In this document: positions 6,389 to 15,730 of the stretch, piece by piece | Layout: each line of letters begins with the position of its first letter | Position numbering within the stretch: the first letter of the stretch is position 1 | Assembly (NCBI GenBank): GCA_045531685.1 | Contig: JAZSEL010000164.1 | Span: forward strand, 1 to 64,000 | Source: RGIG8767 sp045531685 | GTDB lineage: Bacteria; Bacillota; Clostridia; Lachnospirales; Lachnospiraceae | Direction: 5' to 3' | Length of the DNA stretch: 64,000 nucleotides | Notes under the pieces: model-generated | Told to the model about the DNA's origin: nothing | Database searches by the model: none | The model's input: only the letters and a program-made list of their open reading frames with translations | Program-made: the position numbers and the translations under genes

Positions 6389-9172
6389 TTGGATAAATAT
6401 GAATACAAGTTACGGTCTGATGAGATCAAATCATTAATTAAAGAGAGAGAATTTGTAAAGGCAGTTGAGATTGCGGATACCATTGATTGGTCACGCGTAA
6501 GAAGCGTATCCATGCTGTGTACCATCAGCGACCTTTACAAGATTAACCGCCGTTACAAAGAGGCGAAGGATATCCTGTTGCAGGCGTATGAGAAGTATCC
6601 GGGTGGAAGAACCATCGTATATTCCCTCTGTGAGCTGTGTATTAAGACAGACGATGTGGTTGGTGCCATTGAATATTATAAAGAGTATGTACAGTTAGCG
6701 CCGATGGACAGCGGTAAATTCATTTTACAGTATAAGATTTACGAAGCTCAGGACGTAAGCTTAGAAGAGCGAATTGCGGTTCTGGAAGAATTGAAGAAGC
6801 GTGATTACAGGGAAAAATGGGGTTACGAGCTGGCATACTTATATCACAGAATCGGACTGAGTACCAAGTGCGTGGAAGAATGTGATGAATTGATTCTCTG
6901 GTTCAGGGAAGGTAAGTACATCAAGAAAGCCATGGAGCTTAAGATGCTTCACCAGACATTGACTGAGGATCAGGAGACCTTGTATAAGAGAATGCTTCCT
7001 GCCAAGGAGAAGGCTCAGTTTGAAGACCAGACAAGGGTATATGAGGGTCCGGCAGAGCAGCCGGTCAGACAGAATATCGGCGGAGAGACTGTTGATATTC
7101 AGGTTAAGCCTGTGGATGTCAGTCAGTACAATACCTTGAATCTGCAAAAAGAACTGGCAGAGAGTATGAAGGAAGTTTTGGTTGCGGATAATGCATTTGC
7201 GCCTCTTTATACAGAAGAAATGGAACTTCCGGCAGAGATGATGCAGCAGGCAGCAGAGCCTGTTGAGGTGGAAGAGCCTTCATATGAAACCGCAGAAGCG
7301 AAAGAGATTGAACCGATATCCGGAGGGATGGAAGAAATCACCCTAGAGGCGGAAGAGGACGTTCCGGGTGAGGAAGCTTCCGAAGAAGGATATGTGGCAG
7401 AGGCAGAAGAGGAAGCCGAAGAAGAGCCATATGTTCCGGGAAGTATAACCGAAGCGATTATGTCTCCGATGTTTGTGGATGCGGACACAGACCAGCTTCA
7501 GGAATTAATTGTAAATGACGGCAAGATTGTTCCGAAGGCAGTTGCGGGAGAACCGGTTGTTATAGAAGAAGTGTCCGGAGAAGAAGCGTTAGAAGAGATG
7601 GAAAAAGAAGCAGAGGCCAAAGAAGAGAGCTCTTCGGAGGAAACAAAGGCTTCTGAGCAGATACATTCCCATGATTTATCCGATACCGGAGTGATTCGTA
7701 TTGTAGAGGCGGCAAAGGAGCCATTTTCCAATATGATTCGGGAGCAGGTAGCGGAAGCTGTGGAGACTGCTATTCGCGAAGAGAGACCTTCTATCCGCGA
7801 AGTAATGCAGGGTAAATCCGGCAGCGGAGATCTTTCCCAGGTAAATCCGCCGGAAAAGATGGGCCGCATGCTTTCTCAGGAATATGACGGACAGATTAGT
7901 CTGGTACTTCCGGAAGCAGACCCGGTAGAAAAGCAGATTACCGGACAGATGAATCTGGAAGATATTCTTGCAGAATGGGAAAAGACCAAGAAGGAAAACG
8001 AAGAAAAGCGTAAAAAACAGATTCAGCAAAGAGTTCTTGATCAGACAGGAACCATGTTTACTGAATTTGAAGCAAAGGTTCGTGACGGAATTCTTGAAAA
8101 ATTAGAAAAAGATGAAGCAGTAGAGATTCCGGAGGTAAAGGTTTCAGAGGATGTTACCTTGGAAGAGACTCCGATAGAAGAACCGGTTCTTGGGGAGGAA
8201 CCTGTTGAAGAATTACCGGCTGTAGAAGAGTTAGAGGAGATTACAGAAGAAGTAGTATCAGAAGGGGAGACTTCTGTAGAACCTGAGGTTACGGAAGAGT
8301 CGGTAGAGGAGTTAGAAGAAGTGGAAATTCCACAAGAAGACGGACAGGGTGAGGAAGCGCAAGCAGAAGAGTCCGGCTCTTATGCCCGGAGTGGAGACAG
8401 TACCGGATCAGAATCCGTAGCAGTGCGGAATATGACCGAGGAAGAGATTAGTCTCTTTGCTCCGTTTGTTCAAACAAAGGGTGCCCGCATCCGTTTGATG
8501 CAATCTTTGGATCAGATTAGTCTGGCTGCTTATACCGGTAATGTTTTTGTTACGGGAGAAACACCGGATGAAGCCGTTGAACTTGCTAAGAGCGTTGTAA
8601 AGGAAGTACAGATGACAGATGCGAATTTCTCAGGAAAGGTAGCAAAAGTCACCGGCTTCTCCTTAAATAACCGAAATATTGAAGCTATGATTACTAAGCT
8701 TGCCAATGGTGCATTAATTGTTGAGATGGCTTCCGGTATGGATGCCCAGACCACAAAGGATCTTCTTAAAGCATTGAATCAGGAAAATACCGGTATTGTG
8801 GTTGTTTTACAGGATACCAAGAAGGCAATGCATAAGATGATGGAATATTTCACCGGTATGAAAGAAGCCTTCAATGTACACATTGAGGTGGAAGAGCTGG
8901 GTGATGATGCCTTAGTCGCATACGGTAAGAAATACGCCCGTTATCTGGAATACGCCATTGACGAGATGGGAGTTCTGGCATTGCACACAAGAATTGATGC
9001 GATGCAGACATCGGATCATGTAGTTACGGTAGCCGATGTGCGGGATATTGTAGATGAAGCAATTGAGCACGCCAATCGTAAGAATCTGAGACATTTTACG
9101 GATTTACTCTTAGCAAAGAGATATGATGATGAAGATATGATTATATTAAGAGAACGTGATTTCCTTGAATAA
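6389..9172 (+). CDS. Large acidic TPR protein with a degenerate AAA-like C-terminal domain
   Basis: I place the start at TTG 6389 because AGAGGTGG lies five bases upstream; an ATG at 6293 has no ribosome site and adds unlike residues. The product is about 927 residues. The first 200 contain TPR-like helices (YKEAKDILLQAYEKYPGGRT, GAIEYYKEYVQLAP). Residues roughly 280-690 are low-complexity and very rich in Glu, probably disordered. The last 230 residues resemble an AAA+ module of the CbxX type, but the Walker A position reads FVTGETPDEAVELAKS without the Gly-Lys-Thr. A scaffold role is more likely than an ATPase. It sits 15 bases before glgB. Confidence 0.7.
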   Translation: MDKYEYKLRSDEIKSLIKEREFVKAVEIADTIDWSRVRSVSMLCTISDLYKINRRYKEAKDILLQAYEKYPGGRTIVYSLCELCIKTDDVVGAIEYYKEYVQLAPMDSGKFILQYKIYEAQDVSLEERIAVLEELKKRDYREKWGYELAYLYHRIGLSTKCVEECDELILWFREGKYIKKAMELKMLHQTLTEDQETLYKRMLPAKEKAQFEDQTRVYEGPAEQPVRQNIGGETVDIQVKPVDVSQYNTLNLQKELAESMKEVLVADNAFAPLYTEEMELPAEMMQQAAEPVEVEEPSYETAEAKEIEPISGGMEEITLEAEEDVPGEEASEEGYVAEAEEEAEEEPYVPGSITEAIMSPMFVDADTDQLQELIVNDGKIVPKAVAGEPVVIEEVSGEEALEEMEKEAEAKEESSSEETKASEQIHSHDLSDTGVIRIVEAAKEPFSNMIREQVAEAVETAIREERPSIREVMQGKSGSGDLSQVNPPEKMGRMLSQEYDGQISLVLPEADPVEKQITGQMNLEDILAEWEKTKKENEEKRKKQIQQRVLDQTGTMFTEFEAKVRDGILEKLEKDEAVEIPEVKVSEDVTLEETPIEEPVLGEEPVEELPAVEELEEITEEVVSEGETSVEPEVTEESVEELEEVEIPQEDGQGEEAQAEESGSYARSGDSTGSESVAVRNMTEEEISLFAPFVQTKGARIRLMQSLDQISLAAYTGNVFVTGETPDEAVELAKSVVKEVQMTDANFSGKVAKVTGFSLNNRNIEAMITKLANGALIVEMASGMDAQTTKDLLKALNQENTGIVVVLQDTKKAMHKMMEYFTGMKEAFNVHIEVEELGDDALVAYGKKYARYLEYAIDEMGVLALHTRIDAMQTSDHVVTVADVRDIVDEAIEHANRKNLRHFTDLLLAKRYDDEDMIILRERDFLE

Positions 9173-9187
9173 AAAATTGGGGGCAAA

Positions 9188-11101
9188 ATGGTTATGAAAA
9201 CAAAAGCATTAGAGAAGGTATTTATTTCAGAAACAGATCAGTATTTATTTGCACAGGGAACACATTATGACATTTACAAAAAATTAGGTGCACATTTATC
9301 CGAAGAAAACGGAGTAAAGGGTGTTTACTTCGCAGTATGGGCACCAAATGCCGCATATGTAAATGTAGTTGGAAACTTTAACAGCTGGAATGAGTTTGCA
9401 ACCCCACTTACCAAGCTTGGTCCGGGAGGAATTTATGCAGCCTTTGTTCCGGGATTGGGAACCGGTGAATTATACAAATTTGTGATTACCACACCGGATG
9501 GACGTAAGCTTTACAAGGCAGATCCGTTTGCAAATTTTGCAGAGTACAGACCGGGAACAGCATCCGTTACCACAGACCTTTCCGGAATTACCTGGTCAGA
9601 TGAGGAATGGATGAGTGCCAGAGCTAAGAAGGATATGAATTCGGAACCGATTGCCATTTACGAATGTCATATTGGTTCTTGGATGAAGCATCCAAATGGG
9701 ACCGAAGGATTTTATAACTACCGTGAGTTTGCAGACCGTATGGTAGAATATTTGCAGGAAATGAAATATACCCATGTAGAATTAATGGGTATTGCGGAGC
9801 ATCCGTTTGACGGTTCCTGGGGATATCAGGTAACAGGTTATTATGCACCGACATCCCGTTATGGTACACCGGAAGATTTTGCATATTTAGTTGATACATT
9901 ACACAAGAATAAGATTGGTGTTATTCTCGACTGGGTACCGGCTCATTTCCCAAGAGATGCCCATGGCCTTGCTGAATTTGACGGTAAATGTATTTACGAG
10001 GATCCGGATACAAGAAGAGGTGAGCATCCGGATTGGGGTACTAAGATTTTTAATTATGGTAAGACAGAGGTTAAGAACTTCTTGATTGCCAATGCATTAT
10101 ATTGGATTAAAGAGTTCCACATTGATGGACTCCGCGTAGATGCGGTAGCATCCATGCTGTACCTTGACTATGGTAAAAAAGACGGACAGTGGCTTGGCAA
10201 TCAGTATGGCGGTAACCAGAACTTAGATGCCATTGAATTCTTCAAACACTTTAATTCCGTAATACATGGTTCTTACCCGGGAGTATTAACCATTGCCGAA
10301 GAATCTACCGCATGGCCGAAGGTTACCGGAGATGTGGAAGACGACGGTCTTGGATTCTCTTATAAGTGGAATATGGGTTGGATGCACGATTTCTGTGAAT
10401 ACATGAAGCTGGACCCATTATTTAAGAAAAATAATCACAATGCATTAACATTTGCCATGAGCTATAACAACTCAGAGAACTACATCCTTCCGTTATCCCA
10501 TGACGAGGTAGTTCACTTGAAATGCTCCATGGTAAATAAGATGCCGGGCTATCAGGTAGATAAATATGCGAATTTACGAACCGGATATACATACATGTTT
10601 GGTCATTCCGGCAAGAAGCTTTTATTCATGGGCCAGGAATTTGGTCAGGAACGAGAATGGAGTGAAGAAAGAGAGTTAGACTGGTTCTTATTACAGGAGC
10701 CTCTTAACAAGGGTATGCATGAATACGTAAAGGAACTTCTTGCTCTTTACCGTAAGAATCCGGCTATGTATGAAGAAGACCGTGAATGGGACGGCTTCCA
10801 GTGGGTGAACTGTGACGATAACGAAAGAAGTATTTACAGCTTTATCCGTAAGACGAAGGATGGCAAGAAAAAACTCTTATTCGTTCTTAACATGACACCA
10901 ATCATGAGAGAAGGATTTGAAGTAGGTGTTCCGGGAAGAAAGAAAGCGAAATTGATTTTGAACAGTGATGATGTCCGTTTTGGCGGAAACGGAAACGCAA
11001 TTCCGGCAACCATTACACCGGTAAAAGAAAAATGTGATTATCTCCCATATAAGATTACATTCGACTTACCGCCGTTTGCATCCGCAGTATTTGAAATCTA
11101 A
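9188..11101 (+). CDS. glgB: 1,4-alpha-glucan (glycogen) branching enzyme
   Basis: The 637-residue GH13 enzyme has an N-terminal CBM48 (YFAVWAPNAAYVNVVGNFNSW), then the catalytic barrel. Visible motifs are DWVPAHFPRD (region I), GLRVDAVASML (nucleophile Asp), IAEESTAWP (acid Glu) and LSHDEVVH (region IV), ending in an all-beta domain. It cuts alpha-1,4 glucan and rejoins pieces through alpha-1,6 links during glycogen synthesis in the cytosol. GGGGG precedes the start; ATG 9188 and ATG 9194 are both possible. Other glg genes are not nearby. Confidence 0.95.
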   Translation: MVMKTKALEKVFISETDQYLFAQGTHYDIYKKLGAHLSEENGVKGVYFAVWAPNAAYVNVVGNFNSWNEFATPLTKLGPGGIYAAFVPGLGTGELYKFVITTPDGRKLYKADPFANFAEYRPGTASVTTDLSGITWSDEEWMSARAKKDMNSEPIAIYECHIGSWMKHPNGTEGFYNYREFADRMVEYLQEMKYTHVELMGIAEHPFDGSWGYQVTGYYAPTSRYGTPEDFAYLVDTLHKNKIGVILDWVPAHFPRDAHGLAEFDGKCIYEDPDTRRGEHPDWGTKIFNYGKTEVKNFLIANALYWIKEFHIDGLRVDAVASMLYLDYGKKDGQWLGNQYGGNQNLDAIEFFKHFNSVIHGSYPGVLTIAEESTAWPKVTGDVEDDGLGFSYKWNMGWMHDFCEYMKLDPLFKKNNHNALTFAMSYNNSENYILPLSHDEVVHLKCSMVNKMPGYQVDKYANLRTGYTYMFGHSGKKLLFMGQEFGQEREWSEERELDWFLLQEPLNKGMHEYVKELLALYRKNPAMYEEDREWDGFQWVNCDDNERSIYSFIRKTKDGKKKLLFVLNMTPIMREGFEVGVPGRKKAKLILNSDDVRFGGNGNAIPATITPVKEKCDYLPYKITFDLPPFASAVFEI

Positions 11102-11134
11102 GAGGGTGCTTTTGTAAGAAACTGACACAAGTGT

Positions 11135-11161
11135 TAAGAAAACTTGATAATTAACCGAAAT
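11135..11161 (+). promoter_or_regulatory. Possible sigma-D (flagellar) promoter
   Basis: TAAG (11135-11138), 15 bases, ACCGAAAT (11154-11161) matches the Bacillus SigD consensus TAAA-N15-GCCGATAT at three of four and six of eight positions. It lies upstream of the DUF6240-flagellin-fliS unit, which fits. A start near 11168 would fall inside the glgB terminator hairpin. Confidence 0.35.
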
Positions 11162-11165
11162 AAAA

Positions 11166-11198
11166 GGTGAGTGGAACTTTTTCACTCATCTTTTTTTC
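11166..11198 (+). terminator. Rho-independent terminator after glgB
   Basis: GGTGAGTG pairs with CACTCATC (one G-T pair) across a T-rich loop and is followed by seven T residues. Confidence 0.75.
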
Positions 11199-11222
11199 CT
11201 TCATAAGAAAATTCTATGAAGA

Positions 11223-11288
11223 AAAACGCTCCGCCAGGATGTGTTTATATGCTCTTACGGATAAGAGTGTGCTCCGCATGGATGCGGA
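11223..11288 (+). repeat. AAAACGCTCCGC motif followed by two small hairpins
   Basis: The 12-mer AAAACGCTCCGC (11223-11234) recurs exactly at 45103-45114. Here it is followed by the hairpins CTCTTA-CGGA-TAAGAG (11252-11267) and TCCGCAT-GG-ATGCGGA (11273-11288). It forms the leader of the DUF6240 gene; its function is unknown. Confidence 0.5.
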
Positions 11289-11312
11289 ATCATAGCAATA
11301 GAGAGAGTCACT

Positions 11313-14300
11313 ATGAAGATTAGTTTTGATAATTGGAATCAGAATCAGAACGTGGAAAAAGCGACAACAGCATATGGCGCGCAGGGACTTTTGAAAGAGT
11401 CAAAGGTTGGCGCATACGCATTAGACATTTCCGGAATGGTTACGGATAACAATGCTTATTCTGAGCACGGACGCTCAAAAAAGGATGTTATGCAGGATAT
11501 GAGTGTGCAGTTTGATAATCTTGCTGTGCAGCGTGACCTTATGACGGTAATGTCTAATATTATGTCCACAGAAGACTTTACTAAAATGATGGAAGATGGT
11601 TTTGACCCTTCCAAATTGGAGCCGGAGCAGGTAGTTACCATTGTTGACCATATTAAGGCAGAGATGGCTAAATCCGGTCAGGTGGTGGCAGGCTATAATG
11701 ATGATTTAAATCAGGAACAGTTAACGGAAATCCTTGGCAGCAGTTCTCTTGCAAAGGAAGTGGAACAAGCCCTTCGAAAGTCGGATTTGCCGGTAAATGA
11801 AGAAAATGTATCTGCCATAAAAGAGACATTAGACAAAGCATCTTCGGTAACAGAATTGGATGATGCGGGTAAAAAATATATGTTGGAAAATCATTTGGAG
11901 CCTACGGTAGAGAATATTTATCGTGCAAGCTTCAGTGCCCATGGAGACGGAAGTAAGCAGTCCAAGGGTTATTTTTCACAGGAAATGCCGGGCTACTATG
12001 CAAAGAAAGCAGAAGTAGTTGATTTAGCATCCATGGAACCACAGATTGAAAAGTCTATGGAAAAGATGAATCTGGGTAATCAGTCAAAAGAAGAATCCAT
12101 GGAACAGGCAAAATGGTTAATCAGCAAGGGACTTCCGGTAACGGAAGCGAATATGCAAAAATTGGGACAACTTCTGTCCTTGTCCTTCCCACTGAAGCAG
12201 GAAGAAGTAATAGAAGCAGGGGTAAATGCTTTAGTAAAAGGAAATGCACCGGCAGAAGGAAATCTTCTTACGGATAACGAATCCATTTATGAAAAAGCGA
12301 ACCGCCTAATGGAAGAGACCGCTGCTGTTTCACAGGAAGCAGTAATGGAAACGGTTTCTAACGAGGAAGAAGTAACTCTTGAAAATGTAACAAAGACGCA
12401 GAAACAGATAGAATCCGGCAAAATTGATAAGGCTCGTGTAAAAGAGCTGTCTGCAATGGTACAGCGGGCTACGGAAAGTTCCGTGGAAGTACAGATGGAA
12501 TTGTCTGTAAAATATGTGCACGCGGCAAGAACCTTGGCGGAAGTACAGCTTAGCATGACAATAAATGCCAATATCCGTCTGCTGAAATCGGATATTTCCA
12601 TTGATACCATGCCACTTACCCGGCTGGTAGAAGCCTTGAAACAGCAGGAGGAAAGCTTAACGGTTTCCTTCTTTGGAAAAGAGCAATCGGAACAAATCGG
12701 AGAAAAGGCGGCTTTATTTAACAGCACCAAAAATATTTTAGCAGAAATTCCATATATGCCGGCAGCAGTAATGGGAAGATTACAGGCATCTGCAGAGATA
12801 TCCCTGACCACTGTTCATACAGAGGGTGAAGCCCTCAAGGCACGTTATCAGGCAGCAGGTATTTCCTATGAAACCCTAATGACTGCACCTAGAGCAGATT
12901 TGGGAGACTCCATAAGAAAGGCATTTGCCAATGTAGATGATATTCTGGCTGACATGGGGCAGGAATTGTCTGAGGATAACCGCAAGGCAGTCAGGATATT
13001 GGGTTATAACAATATCCCGATTACAAAAGAGGCAATAGAAGATGTAAAAGTAACCTATTTACAGGTGGAAAATGTGGTAAAAGCCATGACACCTCATAAA
13101 ACCCTGTCCTTAATCCGCGAGGGAATGAATCCGTTGACTATGAGTCTGGATGAGTTGGAGACCTACTTAAACGGAATGGAAAGAACTCCGGAAGAGGAAA
13201 CTGCGAAATACTCCCGGTTTTTGTACGAATTGGAAAAGAACGGACAGATTGCGGAGAGTGAGAGAGGTGCCTATATTGGTATTTACCGTTTGTTCCATCA
13301 GATTGAAAAATCAGACGGAGCCGTAATCGGAAGCCTGATGAATCAGGGCGCAGACCTTACATTAGGAAATCTGTTAACAGCAGCAAGAAACCGTAAAGCC
13401 GGACATAAGGATTACACCATTGATGATAATTTCGGAACACTTTCTGACATTACGCAGAAGGGAACCTCCATCTCAGGACAAATTGAAAAAGGTGTGGCAG
13501 AAGCAAGACAGGCCCATGCCGTTTTCACATCCTTATCCGTAGAAAAATTAATGCAGATGGATATTACAGAACAGACAACCTTAGCAGAATTAAAAGATGG
13601 TCTGATGAATGGTGCGCCGGAGGTTGATGCAGAAGTGCAGCAAGCCATGATGCAGGATGCCAAGCAGAAGCTGGAAGGTGCGGCTGATGCGGAAAAAGGT
13701 ATTTTACAGATATTGGAAAATCATGGAATGCCTCTTACCGCAGAAAATATTGTGGCGGCAAAAGAGCTGTTTACCAATAAAGGAAGCTTGCAGAAACAAG
13801 CAGAAGGATATCAAAAAAGAACCCGCACGGAAGATACCCATAGGGAAGCAGATGTTTCTAGCGATGAAAATATCCCTGTAGCGGAGCGGTTTACCGATTA
13901 TGAATCCGCACAGGCTGCCATGGAAGCATGGGAAAAGAGTGTCGAAAGCCTATTGGAGGAGGCACTGACAGAGCAGGTGGAAACCACAGAGGATATCCGG
14001 GCGATTACTTTGGGATTTAAGCAGTTATCCCTGATGAGTTCCTTGCGGAAACAGGAAAATTATCAGGTTCCGATGGAAATCAATGGGGAAATGACTTCGG
14101 TGAACCTCGTACTTGTCCACGATAAAGAGGAAAGAGGAACCGTAAGCGTTACCATGGAAACAGAAGGCTTTGGTAAAGTAGGAGCCAAGTTCCGTATTGT
14201 GGAAAATACCATCGAAAGCTATTTTGTTGCAGACAGTGAAATGGGCAAGGAAAAAATGCAGGCAGCAGGGCAGTCCGTACTGGGTATTTTACGGGAACAG

Positions 14301-14477
14301 GGAATGGAAATAGGAGAAACCAATTATGTAAATTCTTATTCCCGCGGAAGAAAAGAGTTTGATTTCCTAACATTTTCACAATCGGATGTCGATAACAATA
14401 ATAAGACAGTTGCTACAACAAAGCTTTATGATGTGGCAAAAACATTTTTAAGTGAAATGCAGAGAGCCTTTGCATAA
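11313..14477 (+). CDS. DUF6240-type protein with internal repeats, flagellar locus
   Basis: A 1054-residue soluble protein without signal peptide. Short helical repeats recur: DLPVNEENVSAIKE (about 158), GLPVTEANMQKLGQ (272), NIPITKEAIEDVK (566), GMPLTAENIVAAKEL (804) and weaker copies between. The last 170 residues form a beta-alpha domain (MEINGEMTSVNLVLVHD, then GKVGAKFRIVENTIESYFVAD and a final Gly-rich turn) laid out like the C-terminal domain of hook-length control proteins such as FliK. The family name is from memory. Its place directly before flagellin suggests a flagellar role, but this is inferred. Confidence 0.6.
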   Translation: MKISFDNWNQNQNVEKATTAYGAQGLLKESKVGAYALDISGMVTDNNAYSEHGRSKKDVMQDMSVQFDNLAVQRDLMTVMSNIMSTEDFTKMMEDGFDPSKLEPEQVVTIVDHIKAEMAKSGQVVAGYNDDLNQEQLTEILGSSSLAKEVEQALRKSDLPVNEENVSAIKETLDKASSVTELDDAGKKYMLENHLEPTVENIYRASFSAHGDGSKQSKGYFSQEMPGYYAKKAEVVDLASMEPQIEKSMEKMNLGNQSKEESMEQAKWLISKGLPVTEANMQKLGQLLSLSFPLKQEEVIEAGVNALVKGNAPAEGNLLTDNESIYEKANRLMEETAAVSQEAVMETVSNEEEVTLENVTKTQKQIESGKIDKARVKELSAMVQRATESSVEVQMELSVKYVHAARTLAEVQLSMTINANIRLLKSDISIDTMPLTRLVEALKQQEESLTVSFFGKEQSEQIGEKAALFNSTKNILAEIPYMPAAVMGRLQASAEISLTTVHTEGEALKARYQAAGISYETLMTAPRADLGDSIRKAFANVDDILADMGQELSEDNRKAVRILGYNNIPITKEAIEDVKVTYLQVENVVKAMTPHKTLSLIREGMNPLTMSLDELETYLNGMERTPEEETAKYSRFLYELEKNGQIAESERGAYIGIYRLFHQIEKSDGAVIGSLMNQGADLTLGNLLTAARNRKAGHKDYTIDDNFGTLSDITQKGTSISGQIEKGVAEARQAHAVFTSLSVEKLMQMDITEQTTLAELKDGLMNGAPEVDAEVQQAMMQDAKQKLEGAADAEKGILQILENHGMPLTAENIVAAKELFTNKGSLQKQAEGYQKRTRTEDTHREADVSSDENIPVAERFTDYESAQAAMEAWEKSVESLLEEALTEQVETTEDIRAITLGFKQLSLMSSLRKQENYQVPMEINGEMTSVNLVLVHDKEERGTVSVTMETEGFGKVGAKFRIVENTIESYFVADSEMGKEKMQAAGQSVLGILREQGMEIGETNYVNSYSRGRKEFDFLTFSQSDVDNNNKTVATTKLYDVAKTFLSEMQRAFA

Positions 14478-14515
14478 AGGAGCAAAGGAAATTACGCATA
14501 CGAACGGAGGATACA

Positions 14516-15715
14516 ATGGGATTAAAGATTAACTACAATGTTTCAGCGATGATTGCAAACAATTCCCTTAAGACGGCAGACAATAAATTATCCGCTTCTT
14601 TGGAACGGCTTTCATCCGGATATAAAATTAATCATGCAAAGGATAATGCAGCAGGACTTGCGATTGCACGTCGTATGAATGCACAGGTTCGTGGACTTAG
14701 CGTTGCAGAGCAGGATGCAAAGGATGGAGAATCCGTTGTGGAAATCGCAGACGGGGCAATGGCAGAAGTGCATGATATGCTTCAGCGTATGAACGAGCTT
14801 GCTATCAAGGCATCAAACGGAACTATGAGTGATGATGACAGAGTGATTATCCAGGATGAAATTACCGAATTACAGAATGAGATTACCCGTATCGGTGAGA
14901 CTACAGAATATAACAGCCAGAAGTTATTTGACGGAACCTTTGATTTAAAGGCATATACCAATAATACGGACATTAAAGTAAATTATTATTCCGATGAGGT
15001 GAATACCGGAAAATATGATGTTTCCTTAGAGGGTATTACCTTTGATGAAAGAGGAGAAGTGGCACTTACCCAAAACACAAAGGCCACCTTCACACGGACG
15101 GACGTGAATCCGAAAGAAAACATTCCGGTGACGGTATCCGGAGATATTGATCAGTTAATCTTATCCGGTGAAAATGGGGTAGAGGTTCGTTTGGATGTCT
15201 CCTCGTATGTCACAAAAGCTACCGATCCGGCAACGGGAGAAATAACATATAGCTTTACAGAGATTAAGGATGACCCGCTTACAGATGCGAATGAAGCATT
15301 ACAGCTTGACATGACGGGTATCGGAGCCATGACCTTACAGATTGGTGCCAACGAAGGACAGGTTATTGACCTTCGTATTCCACAGTTGTCCTTACAGCAG
15401 ATTGGTATTGATAAAACGGACGTTTCTACCTATGACGGAGCACTCCGCGCCATTGAAGAAGTGGATAAGGCTATTGCGGCAGTATCCGAAATGCGTTCCC
15501 GTCTTGGTGCTTACCAGAACCGTTTACAGCATACACAGACCAACCTGGCAACCTCACAGGAAAACGTAACCGCAGCATACTCCCGTATTATGGATACGGA
15601 TATGGCAGAGGAAATGACGGATTACTCTAACTTGCAGGTGGTAACACAGGCGGCAACATCCATTCTTGCCCAGGCAAATGAACGTCCATCACAGGTTCTT
15701 CAGTTATTACAGTAG
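14516..15715 (+). CDS. hag: Flagellin
   Basis: The 399-residue filament subunit has the conserved N-terminus (INYNVSAMIANNSLKTADNK, then SSGYKINHAKDNAAGLAIA) and C-terminus (AYSRIMDTDMAEEMTDYSNL, then AATSILAQANERPSQVLQLL) that form the D0/D1 coiled coils. A variable central domain of about 190 residues (residues 140-325) lies between. It is exported through the flagellum and polymerises into the filament. ACGGAGG nine bases upstream is a strong ribosome site. fliS, its export chaperone, begins 15 bases after the stop. Confidence 0.97.
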   Translation: MGLKINYNVSAMIANNSLKTADNKLSASLERLSSGYKINHAKDNAAGLAIARRMNAQVRGLSVAEQDAKDGESVVEIADGAMAEVHDMLQRMNELAIKASNGTMSDDDRVIIQDEITELQNEITRIGETTEYNSQKLFDGTFDLKAYTNNTDIKVNYYSDEVNTGKYDVSLEGITFDERGEVALTQNTKATFTRTDVNPKENIPVTVSGDIDQLILSGENGVEVRLDVSSYVTKATDPATGEITYSFTEIKDDPLTDANEALQLDMTGIGAMTLQIGANEGQVIDLRIPQLSLQQIGIDKTDVSTYDGALRAIEEVDKAIAAVSEMRSRLGAYQNRLQHTQTNLATSQENVTAAYSRIMDTDMAEEMTDYSNLQVVTQAATSILAQANERPSQVLQLLQ

Positions 15716-15730
15716 GAAAGGTAAGACAGA

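Noticed and set aside
7207..7869. Ser-rich minus-strand frames opposite the acidic TPR protein
   Set aside because: They are the complement of Glu-rich codons (GAA/GAG read as TTC/CTC/TCT) and have no ribosome site.
11223..11312. c-di-GMP riboswitch in the leader of the DUF6240 gene
   Set aside because: The hairpins lack the conserved GEMM core and tetraloop-receptor bases.
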